Below, piece by piece: positions 1-9,712 of a stretch of 64,000 nt of DNA. This DNA is from Micromonospora sp. HNM0581 (lineage in GTDB: Bacteria > Actinomycetota > Actinomycetes > Mycobacteriales > Micromonosporaceae): positions 186,001 through 250,000 of the forward strand of contig NZ_JAASAD010000004.1 in NCBI RefSeq assembly GCF_012726175.1. The letters are read 5' to 3'. The translations under genes were made by a program, and so were the position numbers. The first letter of the stretch is position 1, and each line of letters begins with the position of its first letter. The notes below the pieces were generated by a model, which worked only from the letters and a program-made list of their open reading frames with translations, searched no databases and was not told the origin of the DNA.

Positions 1-667
<667 letters not shown>

Positions 668-671
<4 letters not shown>

Positions 672-1213
672 CGCGCTTCCTGAATACATATCATGTTGCC
701 GGCGGCGGCCCGGACAGCGCAGTCACGGACCCCGTACGGCTGATCGATCGGCTCCTGCACGATCTCGATGTCGCTTGCCTGCAACCGCTCGAAGACACCG
801 TCGAGGTCGGGCGTGGCCAGCAGGATCGAGGCGTACGTGCCCTTGGCCATCATCTCGGAGATGGTCCGGCGTTCCTCCTCGGTCGGTGGCACGCCGACCA
901 GCGCGGCGAACCGGATGCAGAAGGTACCCAGGGACGAGCAGCCGACCGCGGAACAGACCTCGGTGACCCTCAGGTCACCACGACGCAGCAGCGCCATGGC
1001 ACGCTCGATCCGACGGGTCATCAGGTAGCCGTACGGAGAATCACCGTAGGCAAACCGGAACTGACGACTCAGGTGACCGGCTGACATGTTGACCCCACGG
1101 GCGAGCGCCTCCACATCCGGCGGCTGTGGATACTCCCGGTCGATGCGGTCGCGTACGCGGCGCAACCGAACCAGACCGCAGAGACGCCGAGCGGGTTTCG
1201 ATCTTCCTGTCAC
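668..1213 (-). CDS. AraC-type HTH fused to a truncated VOC (glyoxalase-like) domain
   Basis: About 181 residues from a GTG start. The first ~105 residues are an AraC-type double HTH (MSAGHLSRQFRFAYGDSPY, then VTEVCSAVGCSSLGTF). Directly after LVGVPP the protein switches to the C-terminal half of a VOC protein (EERRTISEMMAKGTYAS, then EQP-like QEPIDQPYGVRDC and GNMICIQE). In related loci, from my knowledge of these families, araC and the VOC gene are separate adjacent genes before the uvrA-like gene. An in-frame deletion between them therefore looks likely. It may be a functional chimera or a pseudogene, since the VOC half cannot form a whole fold. The GTG at 1213 was chosen because it precedes the first conserved HTH helix; it is not certain. 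Confidence 0.75.
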
Positions 1214-1342
1214 CTCAGTGATCGTGCCACGACAGTACGACACCGGCGAGCTCGCCGGTCGACCGGCGCGTCGTCGAGGCAGTGGTGGCCAGGAGCCGCC
1301 AGGCCGTGGTCGACAGTGCAGCCGCCCCCCGGTCACAAAGTG

Positions 1343-1590
1343 TCAGCACGCTTCCGGATTCTCGTCCAGACCCGCCCGGCTGACCACCCCCGCGGCACTG
1401 CGAACCACGGCCCGATCGATCAACCGCCCGTCATCGTCGACGGCGACACCCGACCCGTCCCGTTCCGCCCGAGCTATCGCGTCGAGGACCCGCCGGGCGC
1501 TCGCCACCTCCTGCTCCGAGGGGCTGAACACGTCGTTGATGGTGCTCAACTGCCCCGGATGCACGGCACTACGGGCCCGTCGAGCGGGCT
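1343..1590 (-). pseudogene. CitE/HpcH aldolase (CoA-ester lyase) C-terminal remnant
   Basis: On the minus strand an open stretch reads RSAVHPGQLSTINDVFSPS and then EVASARRVLDAIARAE, ending in a basic tail. This matches the C-terminal end of HpcH/HpaI (CitE-like) CoA-ester lyases, which carry an IHPxQ motif followed by vFtPs...EvaxAr. The N-terminal ~75% of the family is missing and an in-frame stop lies just upstream near 1590. It is read as a gene remnant rather than a working protein, although a gene caller may give it a 73-residue CDS with a GTG start at 1564. Confidence 0.6.
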
Positions 1591-1803
1591 ACGAGGAGAT
1601 CTTCGACCTCTGATCGGCGGGCACGCGCCGGCCCGGCTACGAGGCACGCCCGCACCGTCGAGGCGTGGGGAAAACCCTGATTCCCTCTCCGCGGGCGCTG
1701 TCTAGGGTCGGAGCCATGGCCCCCCGCTGGCCAGTGCCGGTTGCCGCCGCAGCTGCCAGCAGCGGTGTCAGGTGCCGCCGACCCGATCCGACGAGGAGTC
1801 CCG

Positions 1804-3270
1804 GTGCGTAAGGTTGTTTCGGCTGTCCTCACCGTGGTCCTCGCGCTGGCCACGACAGGGTGCGGCAGCCGGTTCTCGGGCGATCCGGCCAGCGACGAAG
1901 ACCCGTACAGTGAGTCCGCGTTGCGCTACGGGATGGCACCGGCGCCGCATCCCGACCTGACGTACCAGCCGGATGTGGTTCTCGTCGGCGGGGGCGGCCG
2001 CTCGGTCCGGTCGGTCACCGCCGACGGGTTGACCTGGCGGCTCGACGGTGACGCCCCCCGGGCCGCCGACCTTGCTCCGGGCAAGGTCATGTTCGTCACC
2101 GGACGTGGTGTCGGCCGGGTGCTCGATGTGCAGCGCGACGGTGGTGACCTGCTCGTCACGATCGGGCCGGTAACTGTCACCGACGTGATCCGTGACGGCA
2201 CTCTGGAGCAGCGCGGCATCGTTATTGACAACCCGGTCGTCTACCAGGCTGGTGAGCCGATCTGGGCGATGTCCGAGGAGGAGGCCGACGCCCTGGGCGC
2301 CACGCCCACCGGCCGCGCCGGTCGGGCCGGGCCGGCGCGGCTAGCCCCGCCACCGCCCCGGCCGAACCAGCCGCCGCCGAGCCGGGGCGGTGGCGAGGTC
2401 AGGACGGTCGTCGCGAACTTCTCCACCGGTGTCAGCCTCAACGACGGCGCGGAGGTCAGCTTCCACTACCACCGCAACGGTACGAAACTGTCCGGGCGGG
2501 CCGCGCTGACCTTCGCCAAGCCGGAGGCGGACTTCCACCTGAACATCAGGGGTGGTTCGGTGACCCGGGCGGAGCTGTCGATCAGCGGCGGCTTCGGCAT
2601 CCGCTACTCGTTCGAGGCCGGTCTCCGGGACGGGCAGAACATCCGGACGGTGCTTCCCATCCCGGTGGACTTCAGCATCCCGATGGGCACGGTGCTCGGC
2701 GTACCGCTGGCGTTGACCGTCAGCCAGACGGTGAAGGTGACCACCGCGTTCGGCGCGAAGGTGGGCACCATCAAGGGCAAGGGTGAGTTCTCCCTCGCCG
2801 GCTCGCTCGGCTACGGCTACGCCAACGGCACGTTCGGCCCGCAGGTCAGCAAGAACTTCAAGCGCAAGGAGAGCCTGATCAACTCGCTGAGCGGGGTGCC
2901 GGTCGGGGTGATGGGCCTGCTCATCGAGCATCAGGTCCGGTTCGACGTCGGGTTCAGCGCGTTCGTGCTCAAGGCCGGCCTGTTCTTCGAGGTGTCGACC
3001 GCCTACGCGACGACGATCGGGTCGGCGCTGGGCGCACCGCTGGCGGTCTGCCGGGGCGTGGGCATCGGCGTCCGAGCCTCGTACGGCGTGGGTTACACGA
3101 TCCTGGCCCCGGTGGTGGACGTGATCAACAAGTTCCTCAGCCTGATCGACGTCAGGCCGATCGACCCGTCCGGCAAGCTGGGGCCGCCGCCGTACGTCAT
3201 CCACAGCGACGAGGAGGTCATACCGCCCGGCACCAAACTCTGCGGCACCCCGAAGCCGGCCGCCGACTGA
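1804..3270 (+). CDS. Predicted secreted lipoprotein of unknown function
   Basis: 488 residues from a GTG preceded by GAGGAG. The first 20 residues form a lipoprotein signal peptide ending in TTGC, so the mature protein should be lipid-anchored on the outer face of the membrane at Cys20. The middle contains a low-complexity Pro-rich linker (APPPPRPNQPPPSRGGGE, about residues 180-197), which separates an N-terminal ~160-residue domain from a Gly-rich C-terminal domain of beta-strand character. Two Cys occur near the C-terminal end. I recognise no enzyme motif and no family. It faces a convergent VOC gene. Confidence 0.8.
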   Translation: MRKVVSAVLTVVLALATTGCGSRFSGDPASDEDPYSESALRYGMAPAPHPDLTYQPDVVLVGGGGRSVRSVTADGLTWRLDGDAPRAADLAPGKVMFVTGRGVGRVLDVQRDGGDLLVTIGPVTVTDVIRDGTLEQRGIVIDNPVVYQAGEPIWAMSEEEADALGATPTGRAGRAGPARLAPPPPRPNQPPPSRGGGEVRTVVANFSTGVSLNDGAEVSFHYHRNGTKLSGRAALTFAKPEADFHLNIRGGSVTRAELSISGGFGIRYSFEAGLRDGQNIRTVLPIPVDFSIPMGTVLGVPLALTVSQTVKVTTAFGAKVGTIKGKGEFSLAGSLGYGYANGTFGPQVSKNFKRKESLINSLSGVPVGVMGLLIEHQVRFDVGFSAFVLKAGLFFEVSTAYATTIGSALGAPLAVCRGVGIGVRASYGVGYTILAPVVDVINKFLSLIDVRPIDPSGKLGPPPYVIHSDEEVIPPGTKLCGTPKPAAD

Positions 3271-3298
3271 GCACGGTGCCGGCGGCCCGGCCGTCCGG

Positions 3299-3796
3299 TC
3301 ACCGGCCCGCGTCGTCTCCAGTGGGTGGGGAACCGGCCGCGTCGGTGCCGAATCCGTCGAGCGCGGCACGCTCGTCGAGCGTACGCAGCTCCTGGAACAC
3401 GGTGATGTGCAGACCGGCCGGCGCGTCGAGGCGGGCGTTGACCGACTGCCACGGCGTGGTGGTGGGTGGTGCGACCTGCTCGGCGCCGGCCGCGACCAGC
3501 CGGTCGGTGGTCGCGGCGGTGTCGTCCACCTCGAAGGCCACCCGGATGCGCGGGGCGACCTGACGCCCCACCTCCACGTCGTCGATCATGCGCTTCTGCG
3601 CCGGGTTGGCGATCTCCAGTGTGGCCCGTCCGGCGTCCAGGATCACCACCTGGGCTTCGTCCGCGCCGGAGAACGCGGCCTGCTCGGGCAGACCGAGCAC
3701 GTCGCGATAGAAACGCACCGCCGCATCGTAGTCGTCGGCCTGCACCACGAGCCGCAACTGGCGGACCGTCGACGTGGACTTCTCGGATGAACTCAC
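3299..3796 (-). CDS. VOC family (glyoxalase/bleomycin-resistance-like) protein
   Basis: 165 residues. One VOC module starts with RQLRLVVQADDYDAAVRFYRDVLGL (residues ~10-34, quoted in part: DYDAAVRFYRDVLGL) and continues through ATLEIANPAQ to GLHITVFQEL. Such proteins bind a divalent metal or small ligand and include dioxygenases, isomerases and resistance proteins; the substrate is not predictable here. The C-terminal ~30 residues are an unrelated polar tail. The GTG start at 3796 was chosen because GGGGAG precedes it at good distance and the VOC fold begins ten residues later; longer readings upstream look non-coding. Convergent with the lipoprotein gene. Confidence 0.85.
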   Translation of the reverse strand: MSSSEKSTSTVRQLRLVVQADDYDAAVRFYRDVLGLPEQAAFSGADEAQVVILDAGRATLEIANPAQKRMIDDVEVGRQVAPRIRVAFEVDDTAATTDRLVAAGAEQVAPPTTTPWQSVNARLDAPAGLHITVFQELRTLDERAALDGFGTDAAGSPPTGDDAGR

Positions 3797-4134
3797 TGCT
3801 GCGACTCCCCTGCGACTGTCCGGTGGTGCCGGTGCCGGCACCACCGGCAATGGTGGTGCGGTCGGCCGCGGATCGCCACCTCGGGTGGCCGGGCGGAGTG
3901 CACCTTGAGCTTGGCGAAGACCCGGTTCACGTCCGACTCGACGGGCGCTCGGCGGCACGCCCGACGCCGGGCCGGACCACGGCCAGGGCTGGACCGTCAC
4001 CGCGACGCTGCCGCGCGTCGCGACGAGGTGAGCCGCGGCACTTCCGGGCAGCTCGACCCCACACGCCCCGCAGCAGGTCGCGGTGTGCCGGCGACACGCG
4101 GTGGGTACCTACCGGACACCGAGAGGAGGACGAC

Positions 4135-4365
4135 ATGACGACCGACCCGAGGTACCTGCCGACTGCCCTGACCGGCCCCGAGGAACTGGTCGCCGACGGC
4201 CGCGATGCCGGCACCGAGTTGATCGGCGCGGACGACGCTGCGGCCGATGCCGCGCGAGCCGGTGCTGACATCGATCTGGCCACAGCCAGCCGCGACACCG
4301 ATCCGACCCCTGTCGGCGCTGCCGATGCCGAGGCGGACCGGCAACGCGCCGCTGGCGACGACTGA
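4135..4365 (+). CDS. Small acidic hypothetical protein
   Basis: 76 residues from an ATG with a clear GAGAGGAGG ribosome site. The sequence is rich in Ala, Asp and Glu with no predicted membrane segment and no Cys, and looks largely disordered or helical (DDAAADAARAGADIDLA). No family recognised. It stands alone and is followed by a perfect 30-bp palindrome that probably terminates it. Confidence 0.65.
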   Translation: MTTDPRYLPTALTGPEELVADGRDAGTELIGADDAAADAARAGADIDLATASRDTDPTPVGAADAEADRQRAAGDD

Positions 4366-4382
4366 GTCAAACCCGCCTGATC

Positions 4383-4412
4383 GTGGCCCCGGGGCGTACG
4401 CCCCGGGGCCAC
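4383..4412. terminator. Perfect 30-bp palindrome, bidirectional terminator
   Basis: Two 15-base arms (GTGGCCCCGGGGCGT and its complement) abut with no loop and lie between the convergent small acidic gene and zwf. It would form a very stable GC hairpin in either transcript. There is no U-tract, as is common for actinobacterial terminators. Confidence 0.75.
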
Positions 4413-4430
4413 ACTGGTCCGGGGTCGGGC

Positions 4431-5876
4431 TCAGGCCACCTCGGGCACCGAGACGACGAGCGAGTCGGCCGGCCCAGCGGAACCCGCCGCATACTCCTGC
4501 AGCGGCACCGCGCCGGCCTTCCAGGCGGTCAGCACCGGCTCCACGATGCGCCAGCACTCCTCGGCGACGTCGGCGTGTACCGACAGGGTCGGATCACCCT
4601 CGAAGGCGCCACGCAGCACCTCGCCGTACGGGGGAAGATCACCCGGACCGAAGTCCGCCGTCAGGTTCACCTGCTCCAACGCGAAGGGGTTCCCGGGACC
4701 GTTGATGTTGAGGTCCAGGCCGAGCCGATCCGGACCGAAACCGATCCGGAGCCGGTCGGGCTGTTCGTAGCCGGTCAGTCCGTCGGGCACCCGGGTCGGC
4801 TGCTTGAAGGTGATGACCGCCTCCTTGCGTACGGCGTCCACCGCCTTGCCGGAACGCAGCCGGAACGGCACTCCCGCCCAGCGCCAGGTGTCCACCGTGA
4901 CCGCGAGTTCCGCGAGTGTCTCCGTACCCCGCACGGGGTCGACGCCGGGCTCGTCGGTGTAGTTCGGCAGCCGCCGCCCATCGATCTCGCCTGCTGTGTA
5001 CCGGCCCCGTCGGCTGGCGGTCGACGGATCGTCGCGCCACAGTCGGGTGGCCCGCAGCACCTGCGCCTTGCGTCCCCGCACCTCCTCGGCCCGTAACGTC
5101 GGCGGTGGATCCATGGCGAGCAGGGCCAGCACCTGAAGCAGGTGGGACTGCACCATGTCCACGAGTGCGCCGGCACCGTCGTAGTAGCCCGCCCGCCCTT
5201 CGAGGCCGAGGGTCTCGTCGAAGACGATGTCCACGCAGGCCACGTGCGCGGAGTTGAGCACCGGCTCGAAGATCCGGTTGGCGAAGCGCAGGCCAAGGAG
5301 GTTGAGCACCGTCGACTTGCCGAGGAAGTGGTCGATCCGGTGAACCTGGTTCTCCGGCACGAGGGTCGCCAGCAGTTCGTTGAGTGAGCGGGCCGAGATC
5401 CGGTCGACACCGAAGGGCTTCTCCAGCATCAGCCGGGTGCCGGGGGGCACACCGATACGGGCCAGTGCGGCGGCCGAACGGGCCGTCACCAACGGCGGCA
5501 GCGCGAAAAAGATCACCAGCGGCCCGGTACAGCAGCCCAGCAGCGACCGCAGGTCCTCCTCGCGTGTCACGTCGGCTGCCACGTAGCGCGAGTCGCGGAT
5601 CACCTCGGACTCCGTCGGGCCCACCGCGCCGACGGCCCCGAACGACTCGGCCACCCGGCGTCGCCAGCGCTCATCGTCCCAGCCGTCCATGCCGCTGCCG
5701 ATCAGTCGCAGGCCAGGCACGGCTCCGGTGGCCACCAGCCGGCCGAGTCCGGGAAGCAGCAGCCTCCCAGTCAGGTCACCGCTGGCGCCGAGCACCAGCA
5801 GTGTCTGCCGTACGCCGGAGCCGGCGACGGGTGCTGCGGGGACAGTTGCGGGGGCGCTCCATGCCGGCGTCGTCAT
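4431..5876 (-). CDS. zwf: Glucose-6-phosphate dehydrogenase
   Basis: 481 residues. Oxidises glucose 6-phosphate to 6-phosphogluconolactone with NAD(P)+ at the head of the oxidative pentose phosphate pathway. The dinucleotide-binding loop GASGDLTG is at 30-37, EKPFG at about 151-155, and the substrate/catalytic motif RIDHFLGK at 180-187, a variant of the usual RIDHYLGK; the motif is followed by Ser rather than the common Glu. The ATG at 5876 is preceded by a G-rich ribosome site; an ATG 11 codons upstream is less well placed. It is divergent from pgi, which uses the same substrate. The variant motif and lack of an opcA neighbour suggest a second, atypical zwf clade. Confidence 0.9.
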   Translation of the reverse strand: MTTPAWSAPATVPAAPVAGSGVRQTLLVLGASGDLTGRLLLPGLGRLVATGAVPGLRLIGSGMDGWDDERWRRRVAESFGAVGAVGPTESEVIRDSRYVAADVTREEDLRSLLGCCTGPLVIFFALPPLVTARSAAALARIGVPPGTRLMLEKPFGVDRISARSLNELLATLVPENQVHRIDHFLGKSTVLNLLGLRFANRIFEPVLNSAHVACVDIVFDETLGLEGRAGYYDGAGALVDMVQSHLLQVLALLAMDPPPTLRAEEVRGRKAQVLRATRLWRDDPSTASRRGRYTAGEIDGRRLPNYTDEPGVDPVRGTETLAELAVTVDTWRWAGVPFRLRSGKAVDAVRKEAVITFKQPTRVPDGLTGYEQPDRLRIGFGPDRLGLDLNINGPGNPFALEQVNLTADFGPGDLPPYGEVLRGAFEGDPTLSVHADVAEECWRIVEPVLTAWKAGAVPLQEYAAGSAGPADSLVVSVPEVA

Positions 5877-6162
5877 GCCACCACCATGCCCGGTCCCGGC
5901 GGCCGGCACGCACCGGACCCCGGGGACTCGCCGGGTGCTCGCGTACCGCGCCCGGATCCCTGCGGATCGTCACCCCGGCCGTGTCGCACGATCCACCCTG
6001 GTGCCACCGGAACTGGCCGATCATCCGGCTGTGTGACCCGCCACCGCGACAGTCCTGGTGTCGGGCCGGCGAGCCGATCTTCGTGTGGCAGTCTGGTCAC
6101 ACGGTCGGCCGGGACGAGGCCGACGACGTGCCCGACCCCCCTGCGAGGAGACGATCGAACCG

Positions 6163-7797
6163 ATGGCTGCGGACGTCACCAGCACCGACGAGTGGCAGGC
6201 CCTACGCAGGCACGCCGACGAGATCCGCCTGACCCACCTGCGGGACCTGTTCGCCACCGATCACGATCGGGGCCGACGGTTGACCGTCGAGGTGGCCGAC
6301 CTCTATGTCGACTACAGCAAGAACCTGGTCACCGACGAGACGGTGCGCCTGCTGACCGCCCTGGCCGAACGGGTCGGGCTGACCGACCGGATCACCGCCA
6401 TGTTCGCCGGTGCCCACATCAACGGCACCGAGGACCGCGCGGTGCTGCACACCGCGCTGCGGCTGCCGGCCGACGCGACGCTCACCGTCGACGGGCAGGA
6501 CGTGGCGGCTGACGTGCACGCGGTACGGAGGCGGATGGCCGAGTTCGCCGGCAAGGTGCGCTCAGGCGAGTGGCGTGGGCATACCGGTGAGCGGATCCGT
6601 ACCGTGGTCAACATCGGCATCGGTGGCTCGGACCTGGGGCCGGTGATGGCGTACGAGGCGTTGAAGGCATACCGCGACGCTGGGCTGAGCTGCCGCTTCG
6701 TGTCGAACATCGACCCCACCGACATCCACGACACCACCAACGACCTGGACCCGGCCACCACCCTGTTCGTGGTGGTGTCGAAGACCTTCTCCACCCAGGA
6801 AACCCTGGCCAACGCCGAGCAGGCCCGACGCTGGCTGCTGGCCGGTCTCGACGCCGGCACCGACGCGGTGGCCCGTCACTTCGTCGCGGTCAGCACCAAC
6901 GCCCAGCGGGTGGCGGACTTCGGCATCGACCCGGCCAACATGTTCGGCTTCTGGGACTGGGTGGGTGGCCGGTATTCACTGCCCTCGGCGGTGGGACTGT
7001 CGGTGATGCTGTCCGTCGGGCCGGCAGGTTTCGACGAGATGCTGGCCGGCTACCACGCCGTGGACGAGCACTTCCGTACCGCGCCGCTGACGGCCAACGC
7101 GCCGGTCCTGCTCGGCCTGCTCAACGTCTGGTACACCAACTTCCTGGGTGCGCAGACCCACGCGGTGCTGCCGTACTCACAGTACCTGCACCGGTTCCCC
7201 GCGTACCTGCAACAGCTGACCATGGAGAGCAACGGCAAGTCGGTACGCACCGACGGCCGTCAGGTGTCGTACGACACCGGGGAGATCTTCTGGGGCGAGC
7301 CCGGCACGAACGGCCAGCACGCCTTCTACCAGCTGCTGCACCAGGGCACCCGGCTGGTTCCGGCGGACTTCATCGCGTTCAGCGAGCCGAACCACGACAT
7401 CGGCGACATGCACGACCTGTTCATGTCGAATTTCTTCGCCCAGACCGCGGCGTTGGCCTTCGGCCGGACCGCCGAACAGGTCGCGGCGGAAGGCACCGCC
7501 GCCAGCCTGGTGCCACACAAGGTGATGGCCGGCAACCATCCGACCACCTCGATCGTGGCCAACCGGCTCACCCCGGCCACACTCGGCCAACTGGTGGCCC
7601 TGTACGAGCACATCGTGCTCACCGAGGGCGTGATCTGGGGCATCAATCCGTTCGACCAGTGGGGTGTCGAGTTGGGCAAGGTGATGGCGAACCAACTAGC
7701 GCCGCTGCTCACCGGCGACCAGGCCGACCTGACCGGGCTGGACTCCTCCACCGCCGCCCTGATCTCCCGCTACCGCACCCAGCGTCAGCGGGGCTGA
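6163..7797 (+). CDS. pgi: Glucose-6-phosphate isomerase
   Basis: 544 residues, the usual length for the long (E. coli-like) form. Interconverts glucose 6-phosphate and fructose 6-phosphate in the cytosol. Visible family motifs are [11 protein letters not shown] near residues 149-159, SKTFSTQET near 205-213, [13 protein letters not shown] (with the catalytic Arg) and the C-terminal [14 protein letters not shown] near 493-506. The ATG at 6163 has GCGAGGAG upstream; the in-frame upstream ATG at 6058 lacks conserved sequence. Back to back with zwf, so the two enzymes that compete for glucose 6-phosphate share a 286-bp promoter region in which I found no convincing operator. Confidence 0.95.
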   Translation: MAADVTSTDEWQALRRHADEIRLTHLRDLFATDHDRGRRLTVEVADLYVDYSKNLVTDETVRLLTALAERVGLTDRITAMFAGAHINGTEDRAVLHTALRLPADATLTVDGQDVAADVHAVRRRMAEFAGKVRSGEWRGHTGERIRTVVNIGIGGSDLGPVMAYEALKAYRDAGLSCRFVSNIDPTDIHDTTNDLDPATTLFVVVSKTFSTQETLANAEQARRWLLAGLDAGTDAVARHFVAVSTNAQRVADFGIDPANMFGFWDWVGGRYSLPSAVGLSVMLSVGPAGFDEMLAGYHAVDEHFRTAPLTANAPVLLGLLNVWYTNFLGAQTHAVLPYSQYLHRFPAYLQQLTMESNGKSVRTDGRQVSYDTGEIFWGEPGTNGQHAFYQLLHQGTRLVPADFIAFSEPNHDIGDMHDLFMSNFFAQTAALAFGRTAEQVAAEGTAASLVPHKVMAGNHPTTSIVANRLTPATLGQLVALYEHIVLTEGVIWGINPFDQWGVELGKVMANQLAPLLTGDQADLTGLDSSTAALISRYRTQRQRG

Positions 7798-7807
7798 CAG
7801 AAGGGTG

Positions 7808-7862
7808 GATCGGGAGGTTCTGGTCGGAGGACGCCAGGCCCGCATGACAGAACCTCCCGATC
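7808..7862. terminator. Bidirectional terminator between pgi and the F420-type reductase gene
   Basis: Perfect 15-bp inverted repeat, GATCGGGAGGTTCTG at 7808-7822 and its complement at 7848-7862, with a 25-nt loop. It lies between two convergent genes, and its right arm overlaps the last gene's stop codon. Confidence 0.7.
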
Positions 7863-8271
7863 AGCACCCGGACGGTTCCAGTACGACGACCGGAATCAGA
7901 CGGGTGGTCTGCCGCTCGTAGTCGGCGAAGCCCGGGTAGGCGGCCTTCTGCGCACTCCAGATCCGCTCCCGCTCGTCCCCGGTGGCCACCCGGGCGACCA
8001 CGTCGACGGTGTCGGTACCGATCTCCGCCTGGATCCGAGGGTGGGCGAGCAGGTTGTGGTACCAGTCGGGATTGGTCGGCGCACCGGCCTTGGACGCGAA
8101 CACGGCGTAGCCGCCGTCCACCTTCTGGTACATCATCGGATGTACGCGAGGCTGACCGCTTCTGGCCCCGACGGTGTGCAACAGCAGCAACGGTGCACCG
8201 GCGAACTGACCGCCCACCTGCCCGCCATTGGCGCGGAACTCAGCGATGATCTTGTCGTTCCAGTCGCTCAT
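7861..8271 (-). CDS. Deazaflavin (F420)-dependent nitroreductase-family protein
   Basis: 136 residues, typical of the small split-beta-barrel Ddn-like family. Characteristic stretches are APLLLLHTVGARSGQPRVHP, then YAVFASKAGAPTNPDWYHNL and a C-terminal RLIPVVVLEP. Members bind F420 (some bind fatty acids or other ligands) and reduce quinones or xenobiotics. It is a single-gene unit, divergent from a BON-domain gene. Substrate unknown. Confidence 0.9.
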   Translation of the reverse strand: MSDWNDKIIAEFRANGGQVGGQFAGAPLLLLHTVGARSGQPRVHPMMYQKVDGGYAVFASKAGAPTNPDWYHNLLAHPRIQAEIGTDTVDVVARVATGDERERIWSAQKAAYPGFADYERQTTRLIPVVVLEPSGC

Positions 8272-8317
8272 GTCTCCTCCTTGTCCGTCGCGTCACAGTC
8301 AGTCCCGCCGATTCTGT

Positions 8318-8350
8318 CAGGCGCGGGCCGGGCACCGTTGCCCGCGCCTG
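8318..8350. repeat. 11-bp inverted repeat in divergent intergenic region
   Basis: CAGGCGCGGGC at 8318-8328 and its exact complement at 8340-8350, loop of 11 nt. It lies 47 bp upstream of the F420-type reductase start and could be an operator or an attenuating hairpin; function unknown. Confidence 0.4.
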
Positions 8351-8379
8351 AGCTCAGCCGACTGATCACCAGCGGGATC

Positions 8380-8401
8380 TGTCATGCAACTGTCATCCAA
8401 C
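8380..8401 (+). promoter_or_regulatory. Tandem 11-bp direct repeat, possible response-regulator (PHO-box-like) site
   Basis: TGTCATGCAAC is followed at once by TGTCATCCAAC (10 of 11 identical). Two abutting 11-bp units are the layout of Streptomyces PhoP boxes, and the TCAT core resembles that consensus only in part. The site is ~88 bp upstream of the BON-domain gene. Confidence 0.35.
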
Positions 8402-8489
8402 CGTGCGGTCGACTCCAAGGTCGTTGCGCAAGGTGGTGGGCGATCGGGACGGCGCGTCGGGTCGCCGACGTACGACGAAGGAGACCGCT

Positions 8490-8792
8490 GTGGTGATGCC
8501 GTGGCCCTGGCCGATGCCCGACGACAACTCCTTCCGCGCGCTGTGGGACGAGCCGCAACACCACGACGAGGATGTCCGGCTCGCCGCACTCGTCGCCCAA
8601 CGGCTGAGTGTCGACTGGTCGACCCGCAGGCAACAGATCACGGTGATGGTGCAGAACCGGGTGGTGATCCTCACCGGCCTGGTGGGCAGCGCCGAGGCCC
8701 GCCGCACGGCAGGTGAACTGGCTTGGGACGTGGAGGGCGTGACCGACGTCTGCAACGCACTACGGCTGGTCGCACACCGGCGCCGCCGCTGA
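8490..8792 (+). CDS. BON-domain protein
   Basis: 100 residues from a GTG with AAGGAG six bases upstream (GTG GTG ATG in series; the first is best spaced). The C-terminal ~65 residues form one BON module: VRLAALVAQRL, ITVMVQNRVVILTGLVGS, then AWDVEGVTDVCNALRL. BON modules bind phospholipid or other hydrophobic surfaces and occur in osmotic-shock and pore-associated proteins. There is no signal peptide, so this copy looks cytosolic. The N-terminal 30 residues are Trp/Pro-rich. Confidence 0.8.
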   Translation: MVMPWPWPMPDDNSFRALWDEPQHHDEDVRLAALVAQRLSVDWSTRRQQITVMVQNRVVILTGLVGSAEARRTAGELAWDVEGVTDVCNALRLVAHRRRR

Positions 8793-8794
8793 AC

Positions 8795-8841
8795 TTCGGC
8801 CCGTCCACGGCGCCCGGCACCGGCTCCGTGGACGGGCCGAA
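8795..8841. terminator. Bidirectional terminator after the BON gene
   Basis: Perfect 16-bp stem, TTCGGCCCGTCCACGG at 8795-8810 and its complement at 8826-8841, 15-nt loop, starting three bases after the BON stop codon and facing the convergent STAS gene. Confidence 0.8.
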
Positions 8842-8925
8842 CACGCAGTCGTCGACTTGGCCGGCCACAGCGCGGTCGGTGACGTCGGCCGATCGTCACG
8901 GCACCGTTCAGCTCATGGCCCCCGC

Positions 8926-9501
8926 CTATGCCGAGGTCGCCGGGGCCTCCTGCGAGGCGCGACCCTGCAGGAGGGCCAGCGCCTCGGCGCGGGTGCGGGC
9001 GACGGGAAACACCTCGTCCAGCCGGGTGACCCGTAGCACCTGTCGGATCAGCGGTGAGTTCGACGCCAGGCACAGCATCGCGCCGCGTTCGGCGACACCT
9101 CGGTGGGCCCGTACGAGCAGCCCGAGAGCGGTGGAGTCCAGAAGATCGGTGCGGCCGAGGTCCACCAGGATGTGGCCACCCATGTCCGCCGCGTGTCGCA
9201 ACGCCAGGCCCAGGGTGTCACCGGTGTCGAGGTCGACGTCACCGGCGACGGTCACCACTGTCACGGTGCCGAGGTGTTCGATGCCGAGGATACCGCCGGG
9301 CACACCGGCAGCGGCGGGGCCGAGTTGGGTGCAGTGCGCGCAGCGGTGCGGGCCCTCGGCAAGCGGGGATCCGCTCCAGCCGTGCTCGGACACCAATGGC
9401 CACACCACCTCCGTGTCGGAGGGCATCCGCGGCCCGGCGACCGTGTCGCCGCAGTTGTCACAGGTCAGGGTGACCAGATGGTCATCCAGCACGACGGCCA
9501 T
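8926..9501 (-). CDS. STAS-domain protein with N-terminal zinc-ribbon-like segment
   Basis: 191 residues. The C-terminal half (about 75-180) is a STAS domain of the anti-sigma-factor-antagonist type; the usual phospho-acceptor Ser is present in DLLDSTALGLLV (Ser123). The N-terminal half has CDNC at 14-17 and CAHC at 54-57, which together look like a treble-clef or zinc-ribbon site. That combination suggests a partner-binding domain ahead of a phosphorylation-controlled switch. No kinase or sigma gene is adjacent, so the partner is unknown. Alone between convergent and divergent neighbours. Confidence 0.8.
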   Translation of the reverse strand: MAVVLDDHLVTLTCDNCGDTVAGPRMPSDTEVVWPLVSEHGWSGSPLAEGPHRCAHCTQLGPAAAGVPGGILGIEHLGTVTVVTVAGDVDLDTGDTLGLALRHAADMGGHILVDLGRTDLLDSTALGLLVRAHRGVAERGAMLCLASNSPLIRQVLRVTRLDEVFPVARTRAEALALLQGRASQEAPATSA

Positions 9502-9623
9502 GGCGTGCTCCTTCCCAGGTCAAGGAGGTCGAGGTCCCACCCTGCCGGGGTCAGGTGGCGGAGACCGCGCGGAAACATGACGATTGGGTGACGAAATGAT
9601 TTCCCCTCGTTTGCGGGTCGGAT

Positions 9624-9652
9624 GGGCGACGACCAGCCCCGGCTCGTCGCCC
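9624..9652. repeat. 9-bp inverted repeat upstream of the MRJP-like gene
   Basis: GGGCGACGA at 9624-9632 and its complement at 9644-9652, loop of 11 nt, in the 211-bp divergent region. It is 61 bp upstream of the start at 9713 and could be an operator or a leader hairpin. Confidence 0.3.
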
Positions 9653-9712
9653 GCTTTGCGATGATAGACGTAGAGAGATCAGTTGATCCCTGGTTGTGAC
9701 AGGAGGTCGATC

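Noticed and set aside
2341..3369. Long minus-strand open frame of 342 residues opposite the lipoprotein gene
   Set aside because: Arg/Asp/Gly-rich with no motif; high-GC third positions keep the antisense frame open. The plus-strand lipoprotein has a signal peptide and ribosome site.
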